Positions 24,631 through 35,183 of a stretch of 64,000 nucleotides of DNA are shown here, piece by piece (positions within the stretch are counted from its first letter, which is position 1; the number at the start of each line of letters is the position of its first letter). The stretch covers positions 34,615,216 to 34,679,215 of the forward strand of contig ML677335.1 in assembly GCA_007922305.1 (NCBI GenBank), given 5' to 3'. This DNA is from Dermatemys mawii. Taxonomy: Eukaryota; Chordata; Testudines; Dermatemydidae. A program made the position numbers and the translations under genes. The notes under the pieces were generated by a model, which ran no database searches, was not told the origin of the DNA, and saw nothing but the letters and a program-made list of their open reading frames with translations.

Positions 24631-24760
24631 CGGCAGTGCTTGTGTGATCCTGTTAAGGTTTCAATCACAAAGCATTCCCCATCATTGAGACAGTATGCAA
24701 GATCCTTGTCTTTGCATGGCTTAAAGTGCTCAGATCGCTCAGTGGAATACGTTGTGGTAT
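24631..24760 (-). CDS. NRG3: Neuregulin-3 internal exon, first part of the EGF-like domain
   Basis: NRG3 is a membrane-anchored ligand whose EGF-like domain binds the ErbB4 receptor, mainly in the nervous system (family knowledge). On the minus strand a 130-bp exon sits between a pyrimidine-rich acceptor ending TTTTCCACAG and a donor GTAAGT. It carries 2 leading bases, 42 full codons and 2 trailing bases that begin an Arg codon. The translation contains HFKPCKDKDLAYCLNDGEC followed by FVIETLTGSHKHC, which I recognise as NRG3; it supplies EGF cysteines 1-4, so cysteines 5 and 6 must come from the next exon, outside the window. The frame has no stops or indels. The only difference I note from mammalian NRG3 as I remember it is CKDKD where CRDKD is usual, a conservative change. 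Other neuregulins differ clearly here. Start and stop codons are not in this exon. Confidence 0.95.
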
Positions 24761-24782
24761 CTGTGGAAAACACATAGGGAGA
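24761..24782 (-). other. NRG3: Splice acceptor and polypyrimidine tract of the NRG3 exon
   Basis: Read on the minus strand, a pyrimidine-rich run (TTTCTCTCCC, then TGTTTTCCACAG) ends in AG immediately before the exon. This is a normal 3' splice site. Confidence 0.9.
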
Positions 24783-26004
24783 GAAATGCCATTAGACTAT
24801 CAAAATATAGGATGCCATTAAAAAGCTTTGGAATTATTGGTTTCACTGACATTGGGCTGACAAAGATAATCCAAATAATTAACTTCATTTCAAAGTAAGT
24901 TTAAACACACTAGATGCTTACACTTGCATGCTACTTTCAAAGAAATAGCCTATCCTTAAAAGGTCTTTTTTCTAGTTCAACAACCATGTTGTTACATACA
25001 GAAGTGCCAGTTTATATCCATGTCACCATTTTCTTTAAAAATACCTTTACACAGATTTTTAAATTAAATGACAAAATGATGTTGCACTGCACAAATCAAT
25101 TCCCATTAAAAGCTTAGTGATTTCCCCTTTTTTGCTATACTTTCAGAAATCTGTCATGTTTGACTTGTGGCTTCTGCAGCAAAGTATCACAGAAATGGCA
25201 ATACATTTCACCCTTAAACGATCCACATTTACTCTCTCCATAACAGGCACCATTTCCAGTTAGAGCTGGTTACATTTTTTTGAATTCAACTTATTTTCTT
25301 CTGAAAATGGCCTTATTTTAAAACATTTTAAAATTAATATTTTCAAAAAAATTCCAGTACAAGTCAAATAATCTTCAACCATTAAAAAGAAAAGGTAATG
25401 AAGAAAGGGTGAAAAGCGCCTACTCGAGATTCTCATTTATAAAGGGCATACATTTCAGACCCTTTTCACCCAAGGTATGTCATTTTCAGGGATATAGTCT
25501 TCCAGGTGTATGGGAAACATGTAATGACTAAGTTTCAGAGGAACAAAAAATTTAGTTTAAGCTATAGAAGAAAAAACATGGAAGTAGACAACTGAGTATA
25601 GTCTTAAACTTGGGCCTCCCATTCTCCTGACAGATCCATTTAAGAAACCCTGAGCTGGCAGTTTTGCCTAACCACAGGTGATTATTGAATGAATTTTTAC
25701 TAGCATACTCAGTTGAAGAAACATGAATGTATTTATGAGCAAGCATTACAATCACAGTTGTCAACTTTCACAGATAAATAAGTACCCTGACTTTCACAAT
25801 AAGCCAAAAATCAAGCTAATCCTATTTCAAAATAAGCCAAAACAATTCAGTCCCTAAGAACCCCAACATGCTATGTGACTAGAGCCCCTCGTCATGCAGT
25901 TTGGGACCGGGGTGGGCCTATTGTGCACCCCTGACTCTCTCCTACCTTTGCCTCCTCTTGCTAGGAGCCAATAAAAAAAGAGAAGCAACAAGCTATAAAC
26001 TAGT
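24783..26004. other. Anonymous intron with an old AT-rich repeat
   Basis: No gene. From about 25755, CAGTTGTCAACTTT followed by AATAAGCC-rich sequence looks like an old DNA-transposon relic; that relic hosts the insertion at 26024-26395. Confidence 0.4.
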
Positions 26005-26414
26005 CAACAAGCAACTCACAAGCTTCCTACTTCAAAAATTACATACCTTTCTGGTGTTACATAGAAATTAACAGACAAGTAACAGTAAAGGAGTCAAAAT
26101 GCACATTAGCTTCATTACAGCTTCACAACCCTTTTCTCCAGTGCACAACTAGATATAACAACTGTTAATCCTTTAGATCCATGAATAGATCACTATCATT
26201 AAAATGCTGATCTGACTATGCAAATACATGGAATCTGATTATTTAAAATATGAAGTTAAGGTAACTGCCTAAAACTGTGTGAATAAAAATAAATTTCTGT
26301 ATCTCCACTGGATTGTCATTTTGGAAAACACTAGGATATTAAGAATTCTCATCAATGGAGCCAAAGCATTGCTTAACAGTAAAGGAGTCAAAATGCAACA
26401 AGCAACTCACAAGC
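26005..26414 (+). mobile_element. Templated insertion of near-exon intron sequence with 19-bp target duplication
   Basis: The direct repeat CAACAAGCAACTCACAAGC occurs at 26005-26023 and again at 26396-26414. Between them is a copy of 24070-24422 (26022-26374), followed by 21 bp at 26375-26395 (AACAGTAAAGGAGTCAAAATG) that repeats an internal part of the same segment (26081-26101). The junctions show 1-3 bp of shared bases. There is no poly-A tail and no terminal inverted repeat. A long target duplication points to staggered cleavage as in LINE integration, while the extra internal piece points to template switching. Confidence 0.85.
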
Positions 26415-28061
26415 CAATTAAAATAAAAAACAAGCCCAATTTTTTGCGGGATTACAATATACGGCTGCAAAAGGCTAAACTAAAAAGAAAACAAAAAAAT
26501 CCCTTGCAATTTAAACACGTTTCTCATCCTTCCCTCTAACCGCCCCCCTCCACCATCACCATCCAGACTGGCCTTGCTCAAAAATATTTTTTCATTGAAT
26601 AACATTCTACAACTGGCAGCAAACTGCTTCATTAGCTTTCTTTGTTTCCCCCCTTTGTGTGAGAAAACAGACAGTTTGAAACATTTATTCACTTAGATTC
26701 AACTGCTCAGTAGTACAGGAAGCACAGGGAAGAAAGAAAAGAGATTTGACTTTATTAGCGTCTTGACTACTTTCTGGGAAAGCACTGAGAAATATCATTA
26801 TGACTGTCATTTTGGGGAAGTACTGTCTAAGTTTAAATGCACTATGTAGTTTTTTATTTTAATTTAGTTTACTGTACACAGAAGTCAGCTTTAACCATAT
26901 GGCTGTCTGCATTAGAAATAGTTATACCAGTGTAGTTATACTTATGCAAACCCCACATATAGTGCTCAGAGGAAATATGGGGAAGCTGCACCAACGTAAA
27001 TGCCATGTAAAAGCTAGATAAGCACTTTTTCTAAAAAAGATATTCAAAGTAGTACATTCTGCACCCTCTCAGTTTACCAAACTCAAGAGAGACCTGCATT
27101 CATTTTGATTGCATAGCAAAATCTTTCTGCTCAGAAACCTGTTCCTTCTTGAGTACAAACAATTTCTATTTAGATCTTTGCTCAACTTAAATGGGATCTT
27201 CAAGATTGTAAACCGTATATCTGTCTGTATCAATGTGTGTATACACTGCAGGTTCTACCAGAATTCATATAATGAGCAACAATAAGTTGGTGGTCAGAGT
27301 CGTTTATTTTAAAATTTACATATAAGGCTTCACAATAACTATGATAACATGCCAATTATATTGATAGAGAGGAAGAGGCAAGACTCATGGAACAACAATG
27401 ACCTTCAGCTCCAGCTGCTCTGCAACAAGGCCCAAACTGGGAGATATTCAAAGGGAGAACCAGAGAAAGCTGACTATATGGTTGGCATATGCAACATTAA
27501 TTGGGACTAACTGTGTGGCTGAGGAACACGATTGCATTGAATGCCATGGAAGTATACACGATACACTGCTTTCGAGAAGATGATCTCACCCTCTTCTTCT
27601 CTATATTGGGTTTCCTAGTGCTCTCAAAGGTGCCACCTGGGAATAGTCCCTGAAACTGTGAAAATTCCTTGCATGGGGGAGGTTAGCACAAATAAGGGTG
27701 CTAATTTTAGAATTTTAGATATGGTTATCATTTTCTCTCCCCATGATGATACATATTGTAAATATATAATGAAGCTGCAACAAAAGTAAGTGTTTAGAAC
27801 ATGTTCTAAATAAAACTACAGCCAGGAATTTGGGGAAAACATGGGAAAGTACTACAGGGGCTAGAAATACATGTTTGAACTCTTCCTAACTGGACTCTTC
27901 CTTAAGTTGATTACTTTGAAGGATCCTTCCTTTGTAACTGAGCTCTACCACTCTCCAGCATACTGTCAATACTAAACTTCCTTTCCCCTGCATGAATTGC
28001 CTCTGAAGTTCCATACTTTTGGTTTAGCTCAAGTTCTTGTGAGCGGCTGACAGGACAGAAC
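26415..28061. other. Anonymous intronic sequence
   Basis: No gene recognised. The start (to about 26520) continues the A-rich repeat interrupted by the insertion. Confidence 0.4.
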
Positions 28062-28490
28062 CATGACACCATCAAATTAGGCCTGAATAAAGACTGGGAG
28101 TGGCTGAGTAACTACAAAAAATAATTTTCCCCCTGTTGATACTCCTACCTTCTTGTCAACTGCTGGGAAGGGGCCATATCGACCATGATTGAATTGGCCT
28201 TGTTAGCACTACAAAAAGAAATTTTTCCTCTGGTGATATTCACCCCTTCTTGTCAAATGTTGGAAATGGGTCACATCTACCCTAATTGAATTGGCCTTAT
28301 GCACACTGACTCTCTCCCTCCCAACTCAGTAAGGCAACTCCCATCTTTTCATATGCTGGGTATTTATACCTACGTACTGTATTTTCCACTCCATGCATCT
28401 GATGAAGTGGGTTTTAATCCATGAAAGCTTATGCCTAAATAAATTTGTTAGTCTCTAAGGTGCCACAAGGACTCCTCGCTATTTTTATTC
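28062..28490 (+). mobile_element. Penelope-like element 3' end with internal tandem duplication
   Basis: The left part encodes DTIKLGLNKDWEWLSNYK, homologous to the last coding part of the PLE at 31971-35173 (DTINLGLNRDFEWLANYK). It ends in the PLE tail GATGAAGTGGGTTTTAATCC and GTCTCTAAGGTGCCACAAGG. Between them, 28111-28207 and 28208-28300 are two tandem copies of a roughly 95-bp unit sharing TTCTTGTCAA and ATTGAATTGGCCTT. The copy is 5'-truncated and inactive. Confidence 0.8.
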
Positions 28491-30866
28491 AAGAATATTG
28501 AACTGTTGGGGTTGGAAGGCTCTCATACACGCCCAAATGTTCTCAAACAGAGAATATATAAATGCCAATATATGGCTTGGTTCCTCTCTTTTGCTGAGCT
28601 TCTACCCCCCTTAGTTGCTGATACAATTAGTAAATGTAGCTGTTCTTTTCTATAGGTCCATCCTTCTATTACCCTTTCGACTTAATTCAAGTCTAGTTTA
28701 TATTAAGTATAAAATAATCTATTGGTAGGTAAGCTGAGCTCCTAGTGCTAAGGCCACTCCGAACAAACCCATTGGAAATAGAGTCAGTCTCCAACAGAAC
28801 TATTTTCTTCAGATAATGCCAAATGCCAGGGATCATGGATTTCTTCTGGAACCTTTCCTGCTACGTTAGGATACAGAATATCTAGGTTCTTTTCTCATTT
28901 TCCCTTTTCGTCTCATGTTATCTGCAAGGCAAGGCAACGAGCAGCTTGAATGATTCTAGTGGTCCCAGCTTGGACAAGCTGTTACCTGTTTTCAGAGATC
29001 CTTGATTTAGCAAGGGAACCAGAATTGAGTTTAAGTTTCATGGACAGAGTTTCAGATCCTTCATTTAGCAATTTGTATTTTAGGATCTTAGTTCAAATCT
29101 TAAGTTGTTTGGAATATAAAAAATGAGAGAAACATTTAGTAGGTGTTTTTTTTAAAAAAAATATGAAGTATTTTTGTAGTGTTTGGGTTAAAAATATTCA
29201 TTATATTCCTCCTATTTTATCTTTTCTCTCCTAAAACCTGAATTAGTCAAGCATCTCCTCTGTCACCTGTCAATACAGTTTATTTCTTAAATGTTCCTCA
29301 GAGATCAGCTGCTTTTGCCATGGTCAGAATGTGGGAACACTAAATATTCCCCAAGTTCTGTGCTCAGCATTTCCAGCTTGCTCTTCATTTGTGTGCTGGT
29401 AGTAATGTAGTTTTGATTGTGGAGGAGGACTGATGTAAAAGATGTTGAGATTTACAGTATCAGTGGAAAAGCGGAATATTGATCGAGAGTGCATATGCTG
29501 CAATGGAAAGCAGCATTACATGTCTACATATCTGTTCTGGAAGGCAGATCAGTTGCTTTGTTTTCTTGGAAAAGGAAAATATCCATCGGGTCCATATCCA
29601 ACAGTACAGGCTTGGTATTTAAGCTAGTTTAAAAATGAACAAAATGCAAGGTTTTCCATCATTTGCTTTGGGAAATTATTCTACAGTGCATAGAGCTAAC
29701 ATTAGGAATGTTTTCCAGACAGCTAGCTTTGGTTATCGGTAAATTGAAGAAAAAAAACCATAGTATTCTAGGAATTCCCCTTGTATCCCATGCATACACT
29801 GTACCAGTTTTGAAAGTCATTCCCACTCCTTTGGTCTGCCACAACCCAGATTTTAAAGTTTCCAGGCACGAAGCAAAGCCTATGTTTTTCCTCTCTTCTC
29901 TAAGGATGCAGAAAAAAGGGTGGGCTGGAGTGACTGAATTTATACGCGGTTCTTTGATTATACTTTTTATTGTAATTTCTGAGGTAGACATCTGGAGTAC
30001 TGGTTGTCTGCCTATGTTTTAAAATTCAAATAAATACAGATTACTCCAGAAGTGCTGAATTAAAAACAATACATAATATAGTGAAAGACTAAGCTAATAC
30101 ACCTGTTCCCCTCTCCCTCCAAAAATACAGGCAAACACAAGTCCTTGTTGATATTTGTTTGTAAGTTTGCAAAGAAAGTGGCATAAAGCTAAGATACTTG
30201 TTCCATTAATACTGTCATGAGCAATTAACCCCCTCATAGTTACCTATCAAGTGATAAAAATACCATATGTCTCATCTCACTCACATGTGGAATTGAAATC
30301 TTTAGATTAGCCAGTAGAAAGTAGTAAACAGAAAATAAGATTACTTCACGTTTTTTAAAAAACTGTAATATTTGGAGTACCTGAAGGAACGAGGCAAGTC
30401 CACATTGTCAAAAAATCAGCCAACTTTTTAATGCAGCCCCAGCCCTAACACAGCAGCTCCTACCTCTAGAACCAAAAAAAGACAGCAAATCTGAACCAAA
30501 AAAACACTTTCAAATCTACACCCCCATCCTCTATCTAAAACATACCCACCTGCAACACAGCATTATAAAGCATTTGGCAGTGTGTGTTGCAGTGTCTGTT
30601 CAGCTGCTATAATATATTTGCAACACATTAGGAACCTTGTAAAATACTGTAATGCAGACAGTAGAAAAGTAAAAAAAAAAACCAGCAAAAATAATATTGA
30701 CAATCCTAAAAACAACATATTTCCCCCGAAGAACTCCCAATAGAAAGCTTGGAAGTTTCTCAACCACAACAATTTTTAAAGTAAGAAAATTAGTAGTGAA
30801 ACATGAAGACTGCCAAACATACTGCAACTAATCTGAAACAACTAGAAAATGCAAAAATTAAAACTG
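28491..30866. other. Anonymous intronic sequence
   Basis: No element with ends. At 29659-30022 both strands stay open (119 codons plus, 110 codons minus), with no recognised domain. Confidence 0.4.
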
Positions 30867-30938
30867 GGTTAAATCCTAGGCCTACTGAAGCCAATGGCAA
30901 AATGCCCATTGACATAAGGGGACCAGGATTTCATCCAG
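30867..30938. repeat. Short imperfect palindrome
   Basis: AAATCCTAGGCCTACTGAAG, then ATGGCAAAATGCCCAT, then GGGGACCAGGATTTCAT form an imperfect inverted repeat of about 70 bp, of the MITE type common in reptile introns. Confidence 0.55.
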
Positions 30939-31727
30939 AACTTTTATGATCATGTATTTTTGGGGAGCATACAATTACCTCAATCCTGTAATAAATTTCC
31001 AGGTAAGCAGACCCACCCTGCTATGTTCTATGTTACATACAAGAGAAATACAACCACAAACACATTATTCTGTTTCTTCGCATGCTCTATATGTTAGATA
31101 AAAATATATGAATACTATAACAGTGAGATTAGAGTTATCTGTGGAGGAGAGACACCACACACCTGGTATTACATTTCTTTCTTTTAAGAAAATGCAACAA
31201 GTTTAAATGCCTTTTAAGGTCCTATGTTTGTTAAGATTTAGCCTTATTCTACTGAATGAGGGTGAGCCCATGTTCAATAAATAATCAGTTATTATGAAGA
31301 CAAATATTCAAAACAAAGTGATTTTGATGCAATTATCATAGGCCAGAAAAAATATGCCATAAAATTGAGTCTCTCTCTCTTTGGCAACACATTCTGTTGG
31401 TGGTATTAGCAGTAAAAAACAGCTCTGTTAATTAAAAGAATCCCCCAAAGCTACAGTGATAAATTACAGATAAAAGCTAAACACAGCATTGTATAAATTA
31501 AGCTTCTGCTGGAAAACACTCAAGAGTTTTATTTGGTTTAATTAGCTTCTTTGAGCTAAATTTCCTAATACCTGTCTCAAAAATGCAAAACAAAAAAATC
31601 ACTCCTACTGTAATAATATTAAAAAACATCTCTCACTAGAAAGGCAGCAGTATATTAGCTAGCAATCAACTCATGAAAGTTGCAGATTTCAACATACATT
31701 GCCTAGACATGGGGTCTTAGACAAATG
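30939..31727. other. Anonymous intronic sequence
   Basis: AT-rich, nothing recognised. Confidence 0.4.
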
Positions 31728-31732
31728 ATCAC

Positions 31733-31872
31733 TGTCACGGGGTTCCTGCAGGGCCCTCCTGGCTCCTTCCCCTGCTTGTCCCAGAAAGTCAGGGACCCTA
31801 TTTGCCTCCCTTCAGTGTAGATGGGGTGACAGAGGGCTTGCTAAGCAGTTCTCTTGCTAGCACCTTGTCATA
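31733..31872 (-). mobile_element. Shortened solo LTR with 5-bp target duplication
   Basis: On the minus strand it begins TATGACAAGGTGC (TG changed to TA at the first position pair) and ends CCCCGTGACA, the same ends as the LTR at 10918-11305. Flanks are ATCAC at 31728-31732 and ATCAC at 31873-31877. At 140 bp it is much shorter than the 388-bp relative, so it has probably lost its middle. Confidence 0.7.
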
Positions 31873-31958
31873 ATCACATTTTAATTTAATAGTATTAAAC
31901 TATTAAATTCAGATATGCTATGAAACTTTATTGGAAATTATTAAAAAGCTTGGTTTGT

Positions 31959-31968
31959 ATGGCTGATA
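31959..31968. repeat. Target site duplication of the PLE, left copy
   Basis: ATGGCTGATA, identical to 35174-35183 on the other side of the element. Confidence 0.8.
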
Positions 31969-31970
31969 TA

Positions 31971-32636
31971 GTGACAAAGAGTCCTGTGGCACCTTAAAGA
32001 CTAATTAAAGTATTAGAGCATAAGCTTTCGTGGGCTAATACCCACTTCGTCGGATGCATGCTGTAGAAGTATCCAGGGGCAGATATAAATAGGTAGGCAA
32101 GAACCAGGTTAAAGATAACAGGGTGGGTCCAATGAGGCTGAACAAGCTGTTATCTTTAATCAGGGAGGGTGAGATATTCCTCTAGCAGCTGAATTGGAGG
32201 TGTGAACAGCGAGAGAAGAGAAACTGCTCTTGTAGTCAGCTAGCCGTTCAAAATCTCTGTTCAGTCCCAAATTGATTGTGTCAAATTTGCAAATGAATTG
32301 CAACTCTGCAATTTCTCTTTGCAGTCTGGTCTTAAAGCTTTTGCTGCAAAATGCTGACCTTTAAGTCTTTCATGTTGTGTGCAGGGAGATTGAAGTGTTC
32401 TCCCACAGGTTTTTGTATATTGCCATTCCTGATATCTGATGTGTGTCCATTTATCCTTTTTCATAGGGACTGTCCAGTTTGACCGATGTACATAGCAGAG
32501 GGGCATTGCTGGCACATAATGGCATATATTACATTGGTAGATGAGCAGGTGAATGAACCAGTGATGGTATGGCTGATCTGGTTAGGTCCTGTGATGGTAT
32601 TGCTGGTGTAGATATGTGGGCAGAGTTGGCATCGAG
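31971..32636 (-). repeat. Inverted 5' arm (pLTR) of the PLE
   Basis: This 666-bp segment is the reverse complement of 34468-35134 with modest divergence. It begins GTGACAAAGAGTCCTG, the reverse of CAGGACTCTTTGTCAC, and stops at GTTGGCATCGAG, after which the sequence diverges. On its minus strand it carries the GIY-YIG region and the 3' tail in an open frame with AMPLCYVHRSNWTV in a shifted reading. Confidence 0.93.
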
Positions 32637-34467
32637 AACTGCAAGCTATCTAAAATCCTACCTGCCACATGGGACCACAACAGTGGTACCCCTAACTCAC
32701 CCAGCAATATCGTCAATCTATCCAGCTACACACTCAGCCTGGCAGAAGAGTCTGTCCTATCTCAAGGACTCTCATTCTGCCCCACCACACCCACAAGCAA
32801 GATATAATTCTGCGGTGATCTGGAAGCCTACTTTCGCCGTCTCAGACTCAAAGAATACTTTCAAGACAACATAGAACAGCGCACTGATACACAGACACCA
32901 TCCCACCAGCAGCACAAGAAGAACTCCACATGGACTCCTCCTGAGGGTCTAAATGACAGTCTGGACCTATACATAGAATGCTTCCGCCGACATGCACAGG
33001 CAGAAATTGTGGAAAAACAACATCGCCTGCCTCACAACCTAAGTCGTGCAGAACGCAATGCTATCCACAGCCTCAGAAACAATCCTGACATCATAATCAA
33101 AGAGGCTGATAAAGGAGGCGCTGTTGTCATCATGGACAGGTCTGACTACCAAAAGGAGGCTAAAAGAAAACTCTCCAACACCAATTTCTACAGGCCACTT
33201 CCCTCAGATCCCACTGAGGAATATACTAAGAAACTGCACCATCTACTCAGGACACTCCCTACAGTAACACAGGAACAAATTAACATACCCTTAGAGCCCC
33301 GACCGGGGGTATTCTATTACCCAAGATCCACAAACCTGGAAATCCTGGACGCCCCATCATCTCAGGCATTGGCACTCTCACTGAAGGACTATCTGGATAT
33401 GTGGACTCTTTACTCAGACCCTATGCCACCAGCACTCCCAGCTATCTCCGTGACACCACCGACTTCCTGAGAAAACTACAGTGCATTGGTGACCTTCCAG
33501 AAAACAGCATCCTAGACACCATGGATGTAGAGGCTCTCTACACTAACATCCCACACAGAGATGGAATACAAGCTGTGAGGAATAGTATCCCTGATGATGC
33601 CACAGCACAAGTGGTTGCTAAGCTCTGTGACTTTATCCTCACACACAATTATTTCAAATTTAGTGACAATATATACCTCCAGACCAGTGGCACAGCTATG
33701 GGCACCCGCATGGCCCCACAGTATGCCAACATCTTTATGGCTGACCTGGAACAATGCTTCCTCAACTCTCATTCACTCATGCCCCTTCTCTATCTATGCT
33801 ACATTGATGACATCTTCATCATGTAGACCCATGGGAAAGAAACTCTGGAAAAATTCCACCATGATTTCAACAGCCTCCACCCCACCATCCAGCTCAGCCT
33901 GGACCAGTCTACATGAGAGGTCCACTTCCTAGACACCATGGTGCAAATTAATGATGGCCACATCAACACCACCCTATACCGAAAACCTACCGACAGCTAC
34001 GCCTACCTTCATGCCACCAGCTTCCATCCCGGACACACCACATGATCCATTGTCTACAGCCAAGCACTGAGGTACAATCGTATTTGCTCCAACCCCTCAG
34101 ACAGAGACCAACACCTACAAGATCTTCACCAAGCTTTCTCAAAACTACAATACCTGCACAAGGAAATAAGGACACAGATCAACAGAGCCAGACATGTACC
34201 CAGAAGCCTGCTGCTGCAAGATAAGCCCAAAAAAGAAAACAACAGAACACCACTAGTCATCACCTACAGTCCTCAGTTAAAACCTCTCCAAACACATCGT
34301 CAGGGACCTACAACCCATCCTGGACAACAATCCCTCTCTTTCACAGGCTTTGGGAGGCAGGCCAATCCTGGCCCACAGACAACCTGCCAACCTCAAACAT
34401 ATTCTCACCAGCAACAGCACACGGCGTCATAACTCCTCTAACTCAGGAACCAATCCATGCAACAAAC
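32637..34467 (+). pseudogene. PLE reverse transcriptase, broken
   Basis: The reverse transcriptase would copy the element RNA at a nicked target. Pieces in order: an N-terminal segment with SLAEESVLSQGLSFCPTT (about 32735-32795), then after a frameshift YFRRLRLKEYFQDN, then EADKGGAVVIMDRSDY (about 33100), then after another shift near 33315 the frame at 33401-33826 with DVEALYTNIPHRDGI, GTAMGTRMAPQYANIFMADL and the catalytic box YIDD at 33800-33811. A TAG stop follows at 33824 and a TGA at 33914. Downstream the thumb-like part continues (FLDTMVQINDGHINTTLYRK) with more stops. The order and motifs match the PLE at 51608-53310. At least two frameshifts and several stops make it nonfunctional. 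Confidence 0.9.
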
Positions 34468-35134
34468 CTCGATGCCAACTCTGCCCACATATCTACACCA
34501 GCAATACCATCACAGGACCTAACCAGATCAGCCATACCATCACTGGTTCATTCACCTGCTCATCTACCAATGTAATATATGCCATTATGTGCCAGCAATG
34601 CCCCTCTGCTATGTACATCGGTCAAACTGGACAGTCCCTATGAAAAAGGATAAATGGACACAAATCAGATATCAGGAATGGCAATATACAAAAACCTGTG
34701 GGAGAACACTTCAATCTCCCTGCACACAACATGAAAGACTTAAAGGTCAGCATTTTGCAGCAAAAAAACTTTAAGACCAGACTGCAAAGAGAAATTGCAG
34801 AGTTGCAATTCATTTGCAAATTTGACACAATCAATTTGGGACTGAATAGAGATTTTGAATGGCTAGCTAACTACAAGAGCAGTTTCTCTTCTCTCGCTGT
34901 TCACACCTCCAATTCAGCTGCTAGAGGAATATCTCACCCTCCCTGATTAGATATAACAGCTGATTCAGTCTCATGGACCCACCCTGTTATCTTTAACCTG
35001 GTTCTTGCCTACCTATTTATATCTGCCCCTGGATACTTCTACTGCATGCATCCGACGAAGTGCGTATTAGCCCACAAAAGCTTATGTTCTAATACTTTAG
35101 TTAGTCTTTAAGGTGCCACAGGACTCTTTGTCAC
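34468..35134 (+). repeat. Forward arm of the PLE inverted repeat
   Basis: Pairs with 31971-32636 in reverse complement. It includes the endonuclease remnant and the 3' noncoding tail (GCATCCGACGAAGTGC, AGTCTTTAAGGTGCCACAGG). Confidence 0.93.
34471..34930 (+). pseudogene. PLE GIY-YIG endonuclease region, broken
   Basis: The frame reads PRCQLCPHIYTSNTITGPNQ and then VIYAIMCQQCPSAMYIGQTG, where IY...YIG is the GIY-YIG core and the CxxC pairs are the cysteine motifs seen in PLE endonucleases. A TGA at 34641-34643 stops the frame right after GQSL; the sister copy at 51608 has a cysteine codon there. In another frame the region goes on through NGHKSDIRNGNIQKPVGEHF to FEWLANYKSSFSS. The domain normally nicks target DNA for insertion (family knowledge). 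Confidence 0.88.
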
Positions 35135-35173
35135 TTCTGCAATTCCAGACTAACACGGCTACCCCTCTGATTC

Positions 35174-35183
35174 ATGGCTGATA
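35174..35183. repeat. Target site duplication of the PLE, right copy
   Basis: ATGGCTGATA directly after the element end CTCTGATTC. Confidence 0.8.

Larger units (their letters stand above)
31971..35173 (+). mobile_element. Penelope-like element (PLE) with inverted terminal arm, inactive
   Basis: Structure from left to right: inverted arm (31971-32636), unique body with reverse transcriptase relic (32637-34467), forward arm (34468-35134) containing the GIY-YIG region and tail, and a 39-bp extension (35135-35173) ending CGGCTACCCCTCTGATTC. The whole is bounded by a 10-bp duplication ATGGCTGATA at 31959-31968 and 35174-35183. PLEs are retroelements with a telomerase-related reverse transcriptase and, in most animals, a GIY-YIG endonuclease; they often carry repeated or inverted partial copies of themselves at one end, called pLTRs (family knowledge). 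This copy fits that pattern and preserves its integration ends. Confidence 0.92.

Noticed and set aside
24556..24777. Plus-strand 73-codon ORF
   Set aside because: It is the antisense shadow of the NRG3 exon; the minus strand has splice sites and a recognised EGF sequence.
32261..32515. 84-codon minus ORF resembling an endonuclease piece
   Set aside because: Not an independent gene: it is the inverted arm of the PLE, in a shifted frame.
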